IMG/VR virus record: IMGVR_UViG_3300033150_002199
Location: 1-31,272 of that record
Reading direction: 5' to 3' (one strand)
Length of the DNA stretch: 31,272 nucleotides
Origin: a virus
The stretch's first letter is position 1; every line of letters begins with the position of its first letter. The position numbers were made by a program, and so were the translations under genes. Of this stretch, positions 1-7,479 are shown piece after piece. The notes beneath the pieces were generated by a model, which ran no database searches, was not told where the DNA came from, and was given only the letters and a program-made list of their open reading frames with translations.

Positions 1-657
1 TGCATATTGTTTTTGTAAAAACATTACACTATCAAAATCAGGCGTTGTACCATCAGGATATGTATAATCAGAAAATAAGGTCTTTAAGAACTCTCTATCA
101 AATATCGATACGTTTGTAAAGGGACTATTATGACAAAGAATCCCATTGGATGCAAAGAAATTTTCGTTCGTATCTACGCTAATATCATAGACATACTCGG
201 GTTGTTGCTCATCGAAAGCTTTTACGGATGCAACAACATCTTCAACTCCATCACCCAACATCACTGAAAATCGATTTGATTCGTGTGGTGCCGCGGTAGA
301 TAAAGATCCATCATTATTTTTATAGAATAAACTATGATCCTCGGTAACATTAATACTCCGTCCATCAACAAATTCAACCCGCACAACAGGATTATTCCGC
401 TCATGTCTAATTCCAGCGGTAACCCGTCGCATTTCCACATTACCATTTTGCCTGTTCGCCGATGCGACATATATTTCTTCGGTAATCGGTCCGGTGTTTG
501 CATCAACAAATTCGCCAATTGGTATTTCTTGTGCTTCTAATTGAGTTATTTCGACATCAAATTCATCGTCGCCACATACATCTTCAAATTCACCATTTGA
601 ATAGAAGAAACGAAACTTATTATTACTAAGAGGCGATACACTCACAATCTCCGGCAT
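1..657 (-). CDS. nrdD: Intein C-fragment fused to C-terminal part of class III ribonucleotide reductase (partial, runs off window)
   Basis: This is the second half of a fractured nrdD gene. Residues 1-177 are an intein C-terminal fragment and residues 178 onward are reductase, starting SPFTNVSIFDREFLKTLF, a stretch typical of NrdD. The gene continues past base 1, so the glycyl-radical end is outside the window. The start is ATG at 657 with an AAGGAAG-type ribosome site just upstream. The frame is closed by a TAA seven codons upstream of that ATG, so this is not simply a continuation of an earlier ORF. The start overlaps the end of the HNH gene by 32 bases, which suggests translational coupling. 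NrdD reduces ribonucleoside triphosphates using a glycyl radical made by NrdG; no nrdG is seen here. The protein must presumably trans-splice with the product of 1972-2853. Confidence 0.9.
   Translation of the reverse strand, partial: MPEIVSVSPLSNNKFRFFYSNGEFEDVCGDDEFDVEITQLEAQEIPIGEFVDANTGPITEEIYVASANRQNGNVEMRRVTAGIRHERNNPVVRVEFVDGRSINVTEDHSLFYKNNDGSLSTAAPHESNRFSVMLGDGVEDVVASVKAFDEQQPEYVYDISVDTNENFFASNGILCHNSPFTNVSIFDREFLKTLFSDYTYPDGTTPDFDSVMFLQKQYA
127..657 (-). other. Split intein, C-terminal fragment (177 residues)
   Basis: Hint/intein signatures are visible in this reading frame. IPIGEFVD at residues 45-52 resembles the strand after block A. A block B-like VTEDHSLF lies at residues 104-111 and holds the TxxH histidine. 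The C-terminal splice region reads VYDISVD then NFFASNGILCHN at residues 156-177, ending in the His-Asn pair needed for Asn cyclisation. The next residue is Ser, a valid +1 nucleophile, and it starts the NrdD extein. No endonuclease domain is embedded. With the 40-residue partner the total is about 217 residues, in the range of a mini-intein with some extra sequence. Confidence 0.88.
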
Positions 658-1909
658 ACCTTTTCTTCCTTTCAGTTAGTAATTCTATAAAATACTCTGT
701 ATTTTTGCAATTTGTTTTGCTGTGGCAACTATTACATAACCACACCAAATTGTCTGGATTATTATTTCTCTTATTATAATCAATATGATGCAAATGAAAC
801 TTCCCAGAATAATTATTATAATGAACCCCACATAATGCACATTGAAAATTTTGTTCTTGCAACAATTTCAGCCTCATATTAGCGTTGCGAAACTCAGGAT
901 CATAACCACCGGCGCGATAATGCTTTGCATATTCATAAAATTCTTCTTTTGACTTTATTTGTTTATGCCAATGCATCTTGGCATATGCCTGCAATGCTTC
1001 TAACTCCGTATCATATCTTTTCTTAAACCAATCCAACGAATACTGCCCTTTAAGTTTATTCAAAAAAGATTGCCATCGTCTTCTTCCCTCCTCTTCACCA
1101 TATTTTTCAATAAGCGTCTCTTTGGACAAGTAGACTGCGCGCTTTGTTTCCTTATATTTGCGTGTTCCCTCTACTACTCCATATCTATTAATATACTTTT
1201 CCAGACTCCAACCACACTTCTCGGAAATTGTTTTGATACGTTGTTTATATAAAATTCTTGCAATGTCTGTGTCCCCATATTTGTTTATATATGCTTGAAG
1301 CCGAGGACTACATGCCATGCGCATCGCCTCATATCGTCTTCTTCCCTCCTCTTCACCATATCTTTCGATAAATCCCTCTTTACTTAGTGCTCGGCGTATT
1401 TTGGCACATTGCTCCATATACCTCTTTGGCCCGAGGGCGGAGCCATATTTAGATATAAAATATTTAAGGCTACCACGATCATATATTTTTGAATTAAATC
1501 GTTTCGTTCCTTCTTCAACTCCATATCTATCAATATAACCGCTCAGGGACGCCGCATATGACTTATTTACACGCATCAGCATACGTCGGTTTAGACCTTC
1601 TTTTTCTCCATATCTATCTATATACCATTTCCGGGTGCCTACACCTGACATTATCTTGCTCATCAAATCGCAATAGTCTTTATCACGCACCCACGTCGCT
1701 GCACTACATGAAATATTCCCACATGTTCGCCAATATCCGCGCGTCAATCCATCAAATCGGCATTTCTTACCACATTTTGGACAATATTCAACCTCGCCCA
1801 TATATTTGAGATAATAATCCTCGACTGTTATATTATGTGTTCGAGTTAAATGGGTAGCCAATTTTTCAAACGTTTTGCCACATATTTCGCATTTAATTTT
1901 GTTCTTCAA
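626..1909 (-). CDS. HNH homing-type endonuclease with zinc fingers and YG repeats, lying inside the nrdD break
   Basis: This is probably a free-standing homing endonuclease. The N-terminus has a C2H2-like finger (CEIC at 7-10, then His20 and His25) and a second cysteine cluster (CPKC at 43-46, C50, C63, C68). The middle holds about eight repeats of the form Y-I-x-R/K-Y-G-x-E-E-G-x-x-R, spaced roughly 25-32 residues, near 96, 125, 151, 180, 207, 239, 266 and 294. These probably read DNA. The C-terminus is an HNH nuclease: CALC at 357-360, HLHH at 372-375, NPDN around 384 and CNSCH at 392-396. The start is TTG at 1909, with AAGGAG about 8 bases upstream; no ATG lies near. It sits between the two nrdD halves and overlaps the second by 32 bases, so it most likely spreads the fractured arrangement. 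The target site is not known. Confidence 0.9.
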   Translation of the reverse strand: MKNKIKCEICGKTFEKLATHLTRTHNITVEDYYLKYMGEVEYCPKCGKKCRFDGLTRGYWRTCGNISCSAATWVRDKDYCDLMSKIMSGVGTRKWYIDRYGEKEGLNRRMLMRVNKSYAASLSGYIDRYGVEEGTKRFNSKIYDRGSLKYFISKYGSALGPKRYMEQCAKIRRALSKEGFIERYGEEEGRRRYEAMRMACSPRLQAYINKYGDTDIARILYKQRIKTISEKCGWSLEKYINRYGVVEGTRKYKETKRAVYLSKETLIEKYGEEEGRRRWQSFLNKLKGQYSLDWFKKRYDTELEALQAYAKMHWHKQIKSKEEFYEYAKHYRAGGYDPEFRNANMRLKLLQEQNFQCALCGVHYNNYSGKFHLHHIDYNKRNNNPDNLVWLCNSCHSKTNCKNTEYFIELLTERKKRYAGDCECIAS

Positions 1910-1971
1910 AGTAATTTCTCCTTTTTAGGTATAAATTAGCCCTTCCGAACTAATCAGGAGAAATTCTTAAA
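1910..1971 (-). promoter_or_regulatory. Short spacer between nrdD N-half and HNH gene
   Basis: The 62-base gap carries a weak imperfect hairpin (ATTAG...CTAAT on the minus strand) and, close to the HNH gene, an AAGGAG ribosome site. There is no run of T after the hairpin, so a rho-independent terminator is not supported. The spacer would let the HNH gene be read on the nrdD transcript. Confidence 0.4.
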
Positions 1972-2853
1972 TTATTTCACAATAACTATTTTATTTCTAT
2001 TCCGATATTCCTCATAGATTTCCTTTGCAGTAGAACGTCGTCTAATTGTATTACGAGGAAAATAGAATGTAATTTTCTCGCGAGGCGCCAAGCTCTGGGC
2101 ATTTCTAAACGGCCAATTAACGGAAAAAACAAAATTCTGTAATCTATTTTTTACCCATTTACCAAGAGTGCTATCTTGTGCATTTCCAGAAGAAAATATT
2201 GATGCATCCGCATCCCATCTATCCCTATATTTCTCTCCAAACTCTTTACGTAGAAAATAATCCAAATCAATAAGAAATGTTGGCAGTGCAACAGCTCCGG
2301 CAATCTGATTTGAGATATATGCTACCATTTGGATTACGATATTAATATATGAGTCTGGGTGTTGTGCAGGTTTAACATCAAACATTCCTACAGCAAACGA
2401 CACGCCCTCATATAACAGTGGTTGAAGTGAAAAGGCATAGCAATATGGACGGGTTGGATAAGTCCAAAAATCATTAACGAATATTTCCCCAGTTATAAGT
2501 TTTTCTATAATACGCTTTGCTCGCTCGGAGCCTTCTGCCTTCATAATTTGCTTATAGAGATAAAAATATGCATTAATATTTTGATGTGCTTTTGATATTT
2601 CGGTAGAAAATTGATCTACCGTCTTCTCTTTAACATTTGCATTAGGATCTACAGAGATATCAGCAACCGCACCGCTGTTATTAAAAAAGTCTTTCGAAAA
2701 CGACACAATATCAAGTTGCGATTCAGATATTCCACTTATTTTTAATAGTTCTTCTCCATGTTGTCTTCCTATTTTTGCAATATATTCTAAGAATGATTGC
2801 ATTCCGCGGCGAAGAACTTCATCAGAATGTATATTGATATTTTTATACATCAA
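1972..2853 (-). CDS. nrdD: Class III ribonucleotide reductase, N-terminal part, fused to split-intein N-fragment
   Basis: Residues 1-253 are the N-extein of an anaerobic ribonucleoside-triphosphate reductase. Recognisable stretches are NDFWTYPTRPYCYAFSLQPL (holding the conserved active-site cysteine region), VIQMVAYISNQIAGAVALPT and FVFSVNWPFRNAQ. In intact relatives the last of these runs directly into (Q)SPFTNVS. Here the reading frame leaves the reductase after Gln253 and continues for 40 intein residues to a TAA. The matching SPFTNVS appears only in the ORF at 1-657. The gene overlaps the RNase H gene upstream by 11 bases and is probably in the same operon. On its own this protein cannot be an active reductase, because it lacks the glycyl-radical half. 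Confidence 0.9.
   Translation of the reverse strand: MMYKNINIHSDEVLRRGMQSFLEYIAKIGRQHGEELLKISGISESQLDIVSFSKDFFNNSGAVADISVDPNANVKEKTVDQFSTEISKAHQNINAYFYLYKQIMKAEGSERAKRIIEKLITGEIFVNDFWTYPTRPYCYAFSLQPLLYEGVSFAVGMFDVKPAQHPDSYINIVIQMVAYISNQIAGAVALPTFLIDLDYFLRKEFGEKYRDRWDADASIFSSGNAQDSTLGKWVKNRLQNFVFSVNWPFRNAQSLAPREKITFYFPRNTIRRRSTAKEIYEEYRNRNKIVIVK
1975..2094 (-). other. Split intein, N-terminal fragment (40 residues, Ser1)
   Basis: The last 40 residues of the NrdD N-half, starting SLAPREKITFYFPRN and ending NRNKIVIVK, do not belong to the reductase. They begin exactly at the position where the extein resumes in the other ORF (NAQ before, SPF after). The layout, a nucleophile followed by Leu and then a beta strand, fits intein block A with Ser in place of the usual Cys. 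The fragment stops before block B, so it is far shorter than the roughly 100-residue N-fragment of canonical split inteins. The block A match alone would be weak; the junction and the clear C-fragment carry the call. Confidence 0.8.
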
Positions 2854-3961
2854 TATCTCCTACTCTATGCCTTGCCTCTGGCCGAAAGCGCCATATATCT
2901 TCCAGTAATGTAGGCAATTGAAAAATCCCACACCTACCTTCTAAATGTATAAAATCAATCTCATCAATTCTATGTGCTGGTATATCTTCTATATTATTAT
3001 AAGACTTTATTATTTCTTCTTTAAATTTCGCTGGTATCTTTCTAAAATCTATCAATGTTGTATTTGCTTCTACTTTTGTTTTGATTTCTGGAGATTTGAG
3101 CATATCATTTATTTCACCGCTTTCTATTAGTTTTTCTGCGCGTTTCGGCCCCACCCCCTTTGCAATGGAAGATATATTATCTGTTTTATCCCCTATCAAT
3201 ATATGCTGAAGGAGCAAATGCTCCACTGTTATATTTAATTCATCTCGTGTACCGGCTGCTACGATATTACATTTATTAGGATATATTTTATGTAGTAAAG
3301 TTGATCCACATCGCCGCGCATATAAGTTATTTGTAGTTGGAAGTAGTATTCGAAATTTATTATGAAGCGGATCTTTTATGATAACATCATCATATCGTAA
3401 TAATTGATTGTAATCTTTGTCACCCGCAATGATTATAGCTATGCGTACTGTATTATGCTCTTCTATGGAAAGATCCATATGGCGGGTTTGTATCCCGACA
3501 GCTATAATATCATCTGCTTCGCATTCTGGAACTATTAGTGGTTGAAGTGGGGTTGAAGTATTCACCAAGTCCTTAAAATCATCAAACCATTTATATAGTG
3601 CATTCCAAGCAATAGGAAAACTCTTACTCTTACTTCGACGATTATATTTATATGGTTTAAGGAAATCCTTTCTCCAGCAATTTGGCGAATCAAAAGCCAG
3701 AAAGATGTTTTGGATACTACATCCAACCCCCAACCTGGAGAATATATTATTAGGATTATGATTATCAAATAAAGTTACAATATCCCGTAATTCTTTTATG
3801 AGCGATGTTAATATTAATTTTCCAAGAAATCCAAAATCATCTATAGGCCCAGTATTATCCCAGGATTTCTTGAGCACATTAACATGCACAAATAAATTCC
3901 GAAATGCCATATGATTAAAATCGATATATACATCAATTGGTATTAACATCTTTTTCATCAT
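2843..3961 (-). CDS. rnh: 5'-3' exonuclease / flap nuclease, T4 RNase H type
   Basis: This enzyme removes RNA primers and flaps from lagging-strand fragments. FEN-family motifs appear in order: IDFNHMAFRN near the N-terminus (first metal Asp), AFDSPNCWRKDFLKPYKYNR (Asp and basic clamp), PECEADDIIA, IIAGDKDYNQLL, and a helix-three-turn-helix region ILIGDKTDNISSIAKGVGPK. The length of about 372 residues is somewhat above T4 RNase H. The start could be GTG 3967, ATG 3961, ATG 3958 or ATG 3949. 3961 is chosen because GGTGGA lies just before it, but this is uncertain. The gene overlaps the end of the PDDEXK gene upstream and the start of nrdD downstream, in one operon. Confidence 0.9.
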   Translation of the reverse strand: MMKKMLIPIDVYIDFNHMAFRNLFVHVNVLKKSWDNTGPIDDFGFLGKLILTSLIKELRDIVTLFDNHNPNNIFSRLGVGCSIQNIFLAFDSPNCWRKDFLKPYKYNRRSKSKSFPIAWNALYKWFDDFKDLVNTSTPLQPLIVPECEADDIIAVGIQTRHMDLSIEEHNTVRIAIIIAGDKDYNQLLRYDDVIIKDPLHNKFRILLPTTNNLYARRCGSTLLHKIYPNKCNIVAAGTRDELNITVEHLLLQHILIGDKTDNISSIAKGVGPKRAEKLIESGEINDMLKSPEIKTKVEANTTLIDFRKIPAKFKEEIIKSYNNIEDIPAHRIDEIDFIHLEGRCGIFQLPTLLEDIWRFRPEARHRVGDIDV

Positions 3962-4472
3962 TTCCACCAGTATAAAACCCAGAACGTTTAACCAAATCTA
4001 TCAACACATCCAATGCCACTAAAACAAAATCACCAATGCGCATATATGCTAAATTATCATTTTCATTGATTAGTGTTATAAAATGGTTATATGCGGTAGC
4101 CGCCATAATAGGCGTCCTATTAAACTTAAATATCAATAAATAATGTTTATTGGCAAATTTAGCATCAGATTTAACTTGTCCAAGCCAATTTAACAATAAT
4201 TTACTATTTGATTTAAATAATGAAAATGGTTTAATACCATCCTTATAATACTTACATTCTATAACATATGGAAACTCTGGTGGACATATTATATCGCCTA
4301 CAACCTGATTTTTTAATCGGTCCGGCAAATCATTTCGAATTTTCTGGTTTTTACCACCTGTATATGCTCCAGAATTTGGTACTCGTATAAATTTCTCATT
4401 GAATGCGGTTTCGAGAATATTTGCCACCCTGCGCTCGAATGCTTTTCCTTTTTGCTTTGAATACTTAGGCAT
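3933..4472 (-). CDS. PDDEXK-type nuclease, possible Holliday junction resolvase
   Basis: This 179-residue protein opens with KQKGKAFERRVANIL, the helix with a conserved Glu found at the start of archaeal Hjc-like and RecU-like nucleases. It then carries VGDIICP followed by YVIECKYYK, which matches the D...ExK core of the PDDEXK fold. A basic patch (GGKNQKIRN) precedes the core. No T4 gp49-type resolvase is seen in the window, so this enzyme may process branched recombination DNA, but that role is inferred from fold and neighbours (RNase H, UvsW, UvsY, gp46/47). A GGAG ribosome site precedes ATG 4472. It overlaps its upstream neighbour by 8 bases. Confidence 0.75.
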   Translation of the reverse strand: MPKYSKQKGKAFERRVANILETAFNEKFIRVPNSGAYTGGKNQKIRNDLPDRLKNQVVGDIICPPEFPYVIECKYYKDGIKPFSLFKSNSKLLLNWLGQVKSDAKFANKHYLLIFKFNRTPIMAATAYNHFITLINENDNLAYMRIGDFVLVALDVLIDLVKRSGFYTGGNDEKDVNTN

Positions 4473-4899
4473 TATAGCGCAGCTCCTTTATTAATATATC
4501 GACAAACTCATCCTCGGTGATGCCTGCCTCTTCAAGCCGATTCCTAAACTCAACATAAATTTGCTTAGCCGCAACAAGTTTCTTTGTTCGCTCTATTAAT
4601 TCGGCGTCACTCATTGGTATTAGTTGTGTTTCGCGTAGCAAATACCCCACGGTCAATAATTTAAGCTTAGGGCCGCCGATAAGTCGCTTTATCTTAAAAA
4701 TTAATCGTTTATACAGCGAAAGCGCGCGTTTTTCTTCTCTTGTCTTCGGCTCTCTTAATATTACGCCGTCCTTATCTACTAAACCCAAATTATATGCCTC
4801 TGTTTTTCTAATCGGCTTAAGCAAATCTGCTACAAATTTTGCCAAGAAAAGTCCATCAAAAACTCTACCTTCAATTACAATTTCTTTTTGACTACTCAT
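4465..4899 (-). CDS. Conserved phage protein of unknown function
   Basis: The protein has 144 residues, is mixed in charge and is probably all alpha-helical. A central stretch, EAYNLGLVDKDGV followed by EEKRALSLYKRL and KIKRLIGGPK, resembles a pattern seen in small conserved proteins of T4-like phages whose role is not established. No catalytic motif, signal peptide or membrane segment is visible. The start ATG 4899 has GGAG a few bases upstream, and the ends overlap both neighbours, so it is a real operon member. It may be a replication accessory or a virion protein; nothing here decides between these. Confidence 0.75.
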   Translation of the reverse strand: MSSQKEIVIEGRVFDGLFLAKFVADLLKPIRKTEAYNLGLVDKDGVILREPKTREEKRALSLYKRLIFKIKRLIGGPKLKLLTVGYLLRETQLIPMSDAELIERTKKLVAAKQIYVEFRNRLEEAGITEDEFVDILIKELRYNA

Positions 4900-5341
4900 T
4901 GAAAATCTCCTCTACAACTCGAGCCACCGATTTATTTTGCATAAGTTCATTCCGCATCTCAGGCGTCATTAGAAATTGCTTAACTCTGGCGCCCTTTTTA
5001 TATACCGTTTCGAACCGTGACGGTGGATTTTTACCAAATCCATATAATGAGAATATTTCTTTTAGTATAATCCGCACTTCCGCAAACATTTTTCTATCAT
5101 ATAAAATAAGACATACATGCTTAAATCGCTCAAGAAAATCTTGACCGCTGCGGTCTCGCTCAATGACACGGTCAATAGCATTAGCAATATCGGAAAATGA
5201 TAATGGGTCGGTTACCTCGGCAATGGGCTCTTTAACTTTTATAGGATGTATTATCCGAGGCCGATATGATTTCTTCGCTTTTTGTATTTTGATAACATTA
5301 TCGATATTTGCCAGTAACGCCTTTATATCTCTATGTGCCAT
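4892..5341 (-). CDS. Hypothetical protein
   Basis: The protein has 149 residues and is not recognised. The N-terminal third is basic (IKIQKAKKSYRPR), followed by a proline and valine linker and a helical region containing DRVIERDRSGQDFLERF. No metal-binding or nucleotide-binding motif is visible. The start ATG 5341 shares one base with the UvsW stop codon (TAATG), with GGAGG about 11 bases upstream. It overlaps the next gene by 8 bases. Placement between UvsW and the nuclease genes suggests a DNA-metabolism role, as inference only. Confidence 0.7.
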   Translation of the reverse strand: MAHRDIKALLANIDNVIKIQKAKKSYRPRIIHPIKVKEPIAEVTDPLSFSDIANAIDRVIERDRSGQDFLERFKHVCLILYDRKMFAEVRIILKEIFSLYGFGKNPPSRFETVYKKGARVKQFLMTPEMRNELMQNKSVARVVEEIFNE

Positions 5342-6825
5342 TATAACGTGACCTCCGAATTAGTAATGTCAAAATCATTCTGTATGTAATATTCAACTCG
5401 CGCTGTTATTCTTTTTTGGGCATATGGCAAAAGATCGGCGAGGTCATAAATAATAACCTGTTTTTTTGATTTATGCGTCCTCAAACCCCTGCCTATACTC
5501 TGAAGAGTACGGATTTTACTTTTTCCCGCCATAGCAAAAAGTATAACATGTAGTTTTCTAATGTTTATGCCTAATTGATAAACACCATATGTTGCAACGA
5601 TAACTCTACCCGTCGATGATTCCATCCCCAATCGTATCTTTTCTCGTGTACTTACTGGCATTGCACCATGCACAAAGTCACACTCAATCCCAGCCTCTGT
5701 CAATGATTCCATTAATTTGCGACCATGGTCGAGTTTTTCTACCAATATTAATGAATTTTCCCCACGAGAACAATGTGGAACTATTAGTTTCTTTATTAAT
5801 TTATTTCGAATCGGATGCTCCTCAATAAACTTTTGCTCTAAAGCATATGCTTTATTACCTGGGGCATCTTTCTTAATCTTCTTTAGATTTAAACTATCGT
5901 TTGAGGAATATTTAATATTTACTACTATGACTTTAACATCGCTTAAGTAACCCTCATTAATCAATGAGGCCGTCTTTTCAATATCAATTATCGGGCCCGT
6001 TAATCCTAAAATTAAATATTTATCCGCCTCGACATCCGGTAGAGTACCAGTAACACCATATCTAAACTTAGCAGCTGAGATGCTCTCTAATACACCACGT
6101 AATACCTTAGCCTTAACTTGATGTGCTTCATCAACAAAAACGCATTCCTTTTCTTTGAGCCATTTATTTTTTCGACCATTAAGCGATTGCCAGGTCGAAA
6201 CTAATATCGGCCGCGTCTCTTGATGAATCCCGCCATAAAACATACCAATGTCATTGCTATCAAACCCAGCGGCTATGAGCTCTTGCCTAAATTGTTCTAC
6301 GAGCTGAATTCGAGGTACAATAATAATAGAATTTTGTACGTCATGTAAACGACGTAAACAGCTCAAAATCAACGATATCAAATATGACTTGCCCGACCCC
6401 GTCGCATGAATGATATTGCCACGCCGATGTTGTAATGCTGCAAAGGCCGCACGCAATTGATACTTCCTTGGTTTCATTGTAGTTAGATCAAGCCCTCGTA
6501 TACCATAAACAAACTCTTCCCTGGTTATTGGCTGTTGCCCTAATACATCCTCTCGCAAAATATGGTCGATATTAAAAACTATATCACCATCATACTCCGT
6601 ATTAAGTTTATCTACAACCTCCGGAACCAAACCAGTATATATCGTCCCGTTTGATCTAAAGAATCGGATATGCCCATCCCAAATCCCCCTTCGATATGAT
6701 GGCATATACCAATATCCATCCACCGGAACACCAAATGCATCATATAGAAAACCGAGAATATGCGGCTCGGCCGTTACTTTACTATAAATAGTGTTTACGG
6801 GTGTTATATCTACATATTGTGTCAT
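5341..6825 (-). CDS. uvsW: UvsW-like superfamily 2 DNA/RNA helicase
   Basis: The protein has 494 residues, close to T4 UvsW. An N-terminal region with YRRGIWDGHIRFF precedes the helicase core. The core has Q-motif-like RKYQLRAA, Walker A ATGSGKS at 141-147, motif Ia VPRIQLVEQF, motif II VDEAH around 231-235, motif III VTGTLPD, and in the second lobe GVYQLGINI and motif VI QSIGRGLR. In T4, UvsW remodels branched DNA and R-loops and helps switch replication from origin to recombination mode. It follows the UvsY-like gene by 9 bases, the same pairing as in T4. Confidence 0.93.
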   Translation of the reverse strand: MTQYVDITPVNTIYSKVTAEPHILGFLYDAFGVPVDGYWYMPSYRRGIWDGHIRFFRSNGTIYTGLVPEVVDKLNTEYDGDIVFNIDHILREDVLGQQPITREEFVYGIRGLDLTTMKPRKYQLRAAFAALQHRRGNIIHATGSGKSYLISLILSCLRRLHDVQNSIIIVPRIQLVEQFRQELIAAGFDSNDIGMFYGGIHQETRPILVSTWQSLNGRKNKWLKEKECVFVDEAHQVKAKVLRGVLESISAAKFRYGVTGTLPDVEADKYLILGLTGPIIDIEKTASLINEGYLSDVKVIVVNIKYSSNDSLNLKKIKKDAPGNKAYALEQKFIEEHPIRNKLIKKLIVPHCSRGENSLILVEKLDHGRKLMESLTEAGIECDFVHGAMPVSTREKIRLGMESSTGRVIVATYGVYQLGINIRKLHVILFAMAGKSKIRTLQSIGRGLRTHKSKKQVIIYDLADLLPYAQKRITARVEYYIQNDFDITNSEVTL

Positions 6826-6834
6826 AACAACCTA

Positions 6835-7317
6835 CTATATAAGATCGTGTTTTTTCATATCAATAGCATTTCGTATAGCAAAACTGCGTTGTTGAAATAA
6901 TTTAACAGTTCGCTCCAAAAATGCCACAAGTGATTCCTGTTGATCAATGGCATTCTGTAGCCGCATATACGGCCCATATTTTTCTATCGCAGCATCTATA
7001 TCTCTTTCCGACAGTAGTCTCTCACTGTTTATCCGCAAAAATATTCGCAACTGAGATTTTAATCTACGCATAAGTAGCTTAAGTTTCTTGCACTCTTCCT
7101 CTGCAGTCATCAACAGCGTAGAGTATCTGTGGGTCTTACTAATATTATTTATATTTTCAGATGCAAGGTTCACATCATTAATTTCAACAATATCGGCTAA
7201 AACCCGGTCTTTCAGCTTTTCGAGGGTCGGCGCATCAATTTTAATTTGATTGATAATATCGACCGTCGTAGCAATGTCTTCTTTAGACACCCGAAATCCT
7301 ATACTTTGAACTGCCAT
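6835..7317 (-). CDS. uvsY: UvsY-like recombination mediator (inferred)
   Basis: The protein has 160 residues, is mostly helical and has a likely coiled coil (EEECKKLKLLMRRLKSQL). Its C-terminus, QRSFAIRNAIDMKKHDL, resembles the C-terminus of T4 UvsY (SRGFAIKHIQDMRAF). T4 UvsY is 137 residues and loads UvsX recombinase onto gp32-coated single-stranded DNA. It sits directly upstream of uvsW, as in T4, and both uvsX and gene 32 homologues are in this window. Ribosome site AAGGAAC precedes ATG 7317. Identity rests on the tail motif, size and position; overall similarity looks low. Confidence 0.65.
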   Translation of the reverse strand: MAVQSIGFRVSKEDIATTVDIINQIKIDAPTLEKLKDRVLADIVEINDVNLASENINNISKTHRYSTLLMTAEEECKKLKLLMRRLKSQLRIFLRINSERLLSERDIDAAIEKYGPYMRLQNAIDQQESLVAFLERTVKLFQQRSFAIRNAIDMKKHDLI

Positions 7318-7331
7318 GATGTTCCTTTCAA

Positions 7332-7358
7332 ACTTTTTTAAAAAAGTAGAACTTTTTT
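7332..7358. repeat. Overlapping palindrome and inverted repeat in uvsY leader
   Basis: ACTTTTTT, AAAAAAGT and ACTTTTTT occur in series at 7332-7339, 7340-7347 and 7351-7358. The first two form a perfect 16-bp palindrome. The last two can form an alternative 8-bp hairpin with a 3-base loop. The block ends a few bases before the uvsY ribosome site on the minus strand, so the two folds could expose or hide it. Confidence 0.6.
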
Positions 7359-7445
7359 CAATTTTTTGGGCAATTTTGCTTCAAAACTCATATATCTATT
7401 TATGAGCTTTCGAGCTAAAATACTATTATGGACAAATGCCCGTAA

Positions 7446-7479
7446 CACAATTTTTATTCCTGTTTGTATACAAATTGTG
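7446..7479. repeat. Perfect 8-bp inverted repeat after gp46 stop codon
   Basis: CACAATTT (7446-7453) and AAATTGTG (7472-7479) flank an 18-base loop. The right arm overlaps a separate 12-bp palindrome at 7463-7474. The hairpin lies just downstream of the gp46 stop on the minus strand. There is no trailing T run, so it may protect the mRNA end or bind a protein and is probably not an intrinsic terminator. Confidence 0.55.

Noticed and set aside
261-518. 85-codon minus-strand reading frame
   Set aside because: It lies inside the intein C-fragment gene in another frame, has no ribosome site and no recognisable product.
1972-1974. nrdD stop codon as a simple frameshift or sequencing error
   Set aside because: The halves are separated by a whole intact HNH gene and carry matching intein ends, so the break is organised and not a single error.
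1-2853. Group I intron with HNH gene in nrdD (as in T4)
   Set aside because: The sequence at both junctions is translated in frame as Hint-like protein with His-Asn/Ser at the end, and the downstream half has its own ribosome site and ATG. This fits a split intein and not an RNA intron.
6783-6790. TATAAATA late-promoter match, plus strand; others near 3643 and 30627
   Set aside because: They fall inside coding regions, one is antisense to its gene, and such matches are expected by chance in AT-rich DNA.
7332-7358. Rho-independent terminator
   Set aside because: The stem is made of A and T only and is followed by the uvsY ribosome site, not by a T run after a GC-rich stem.
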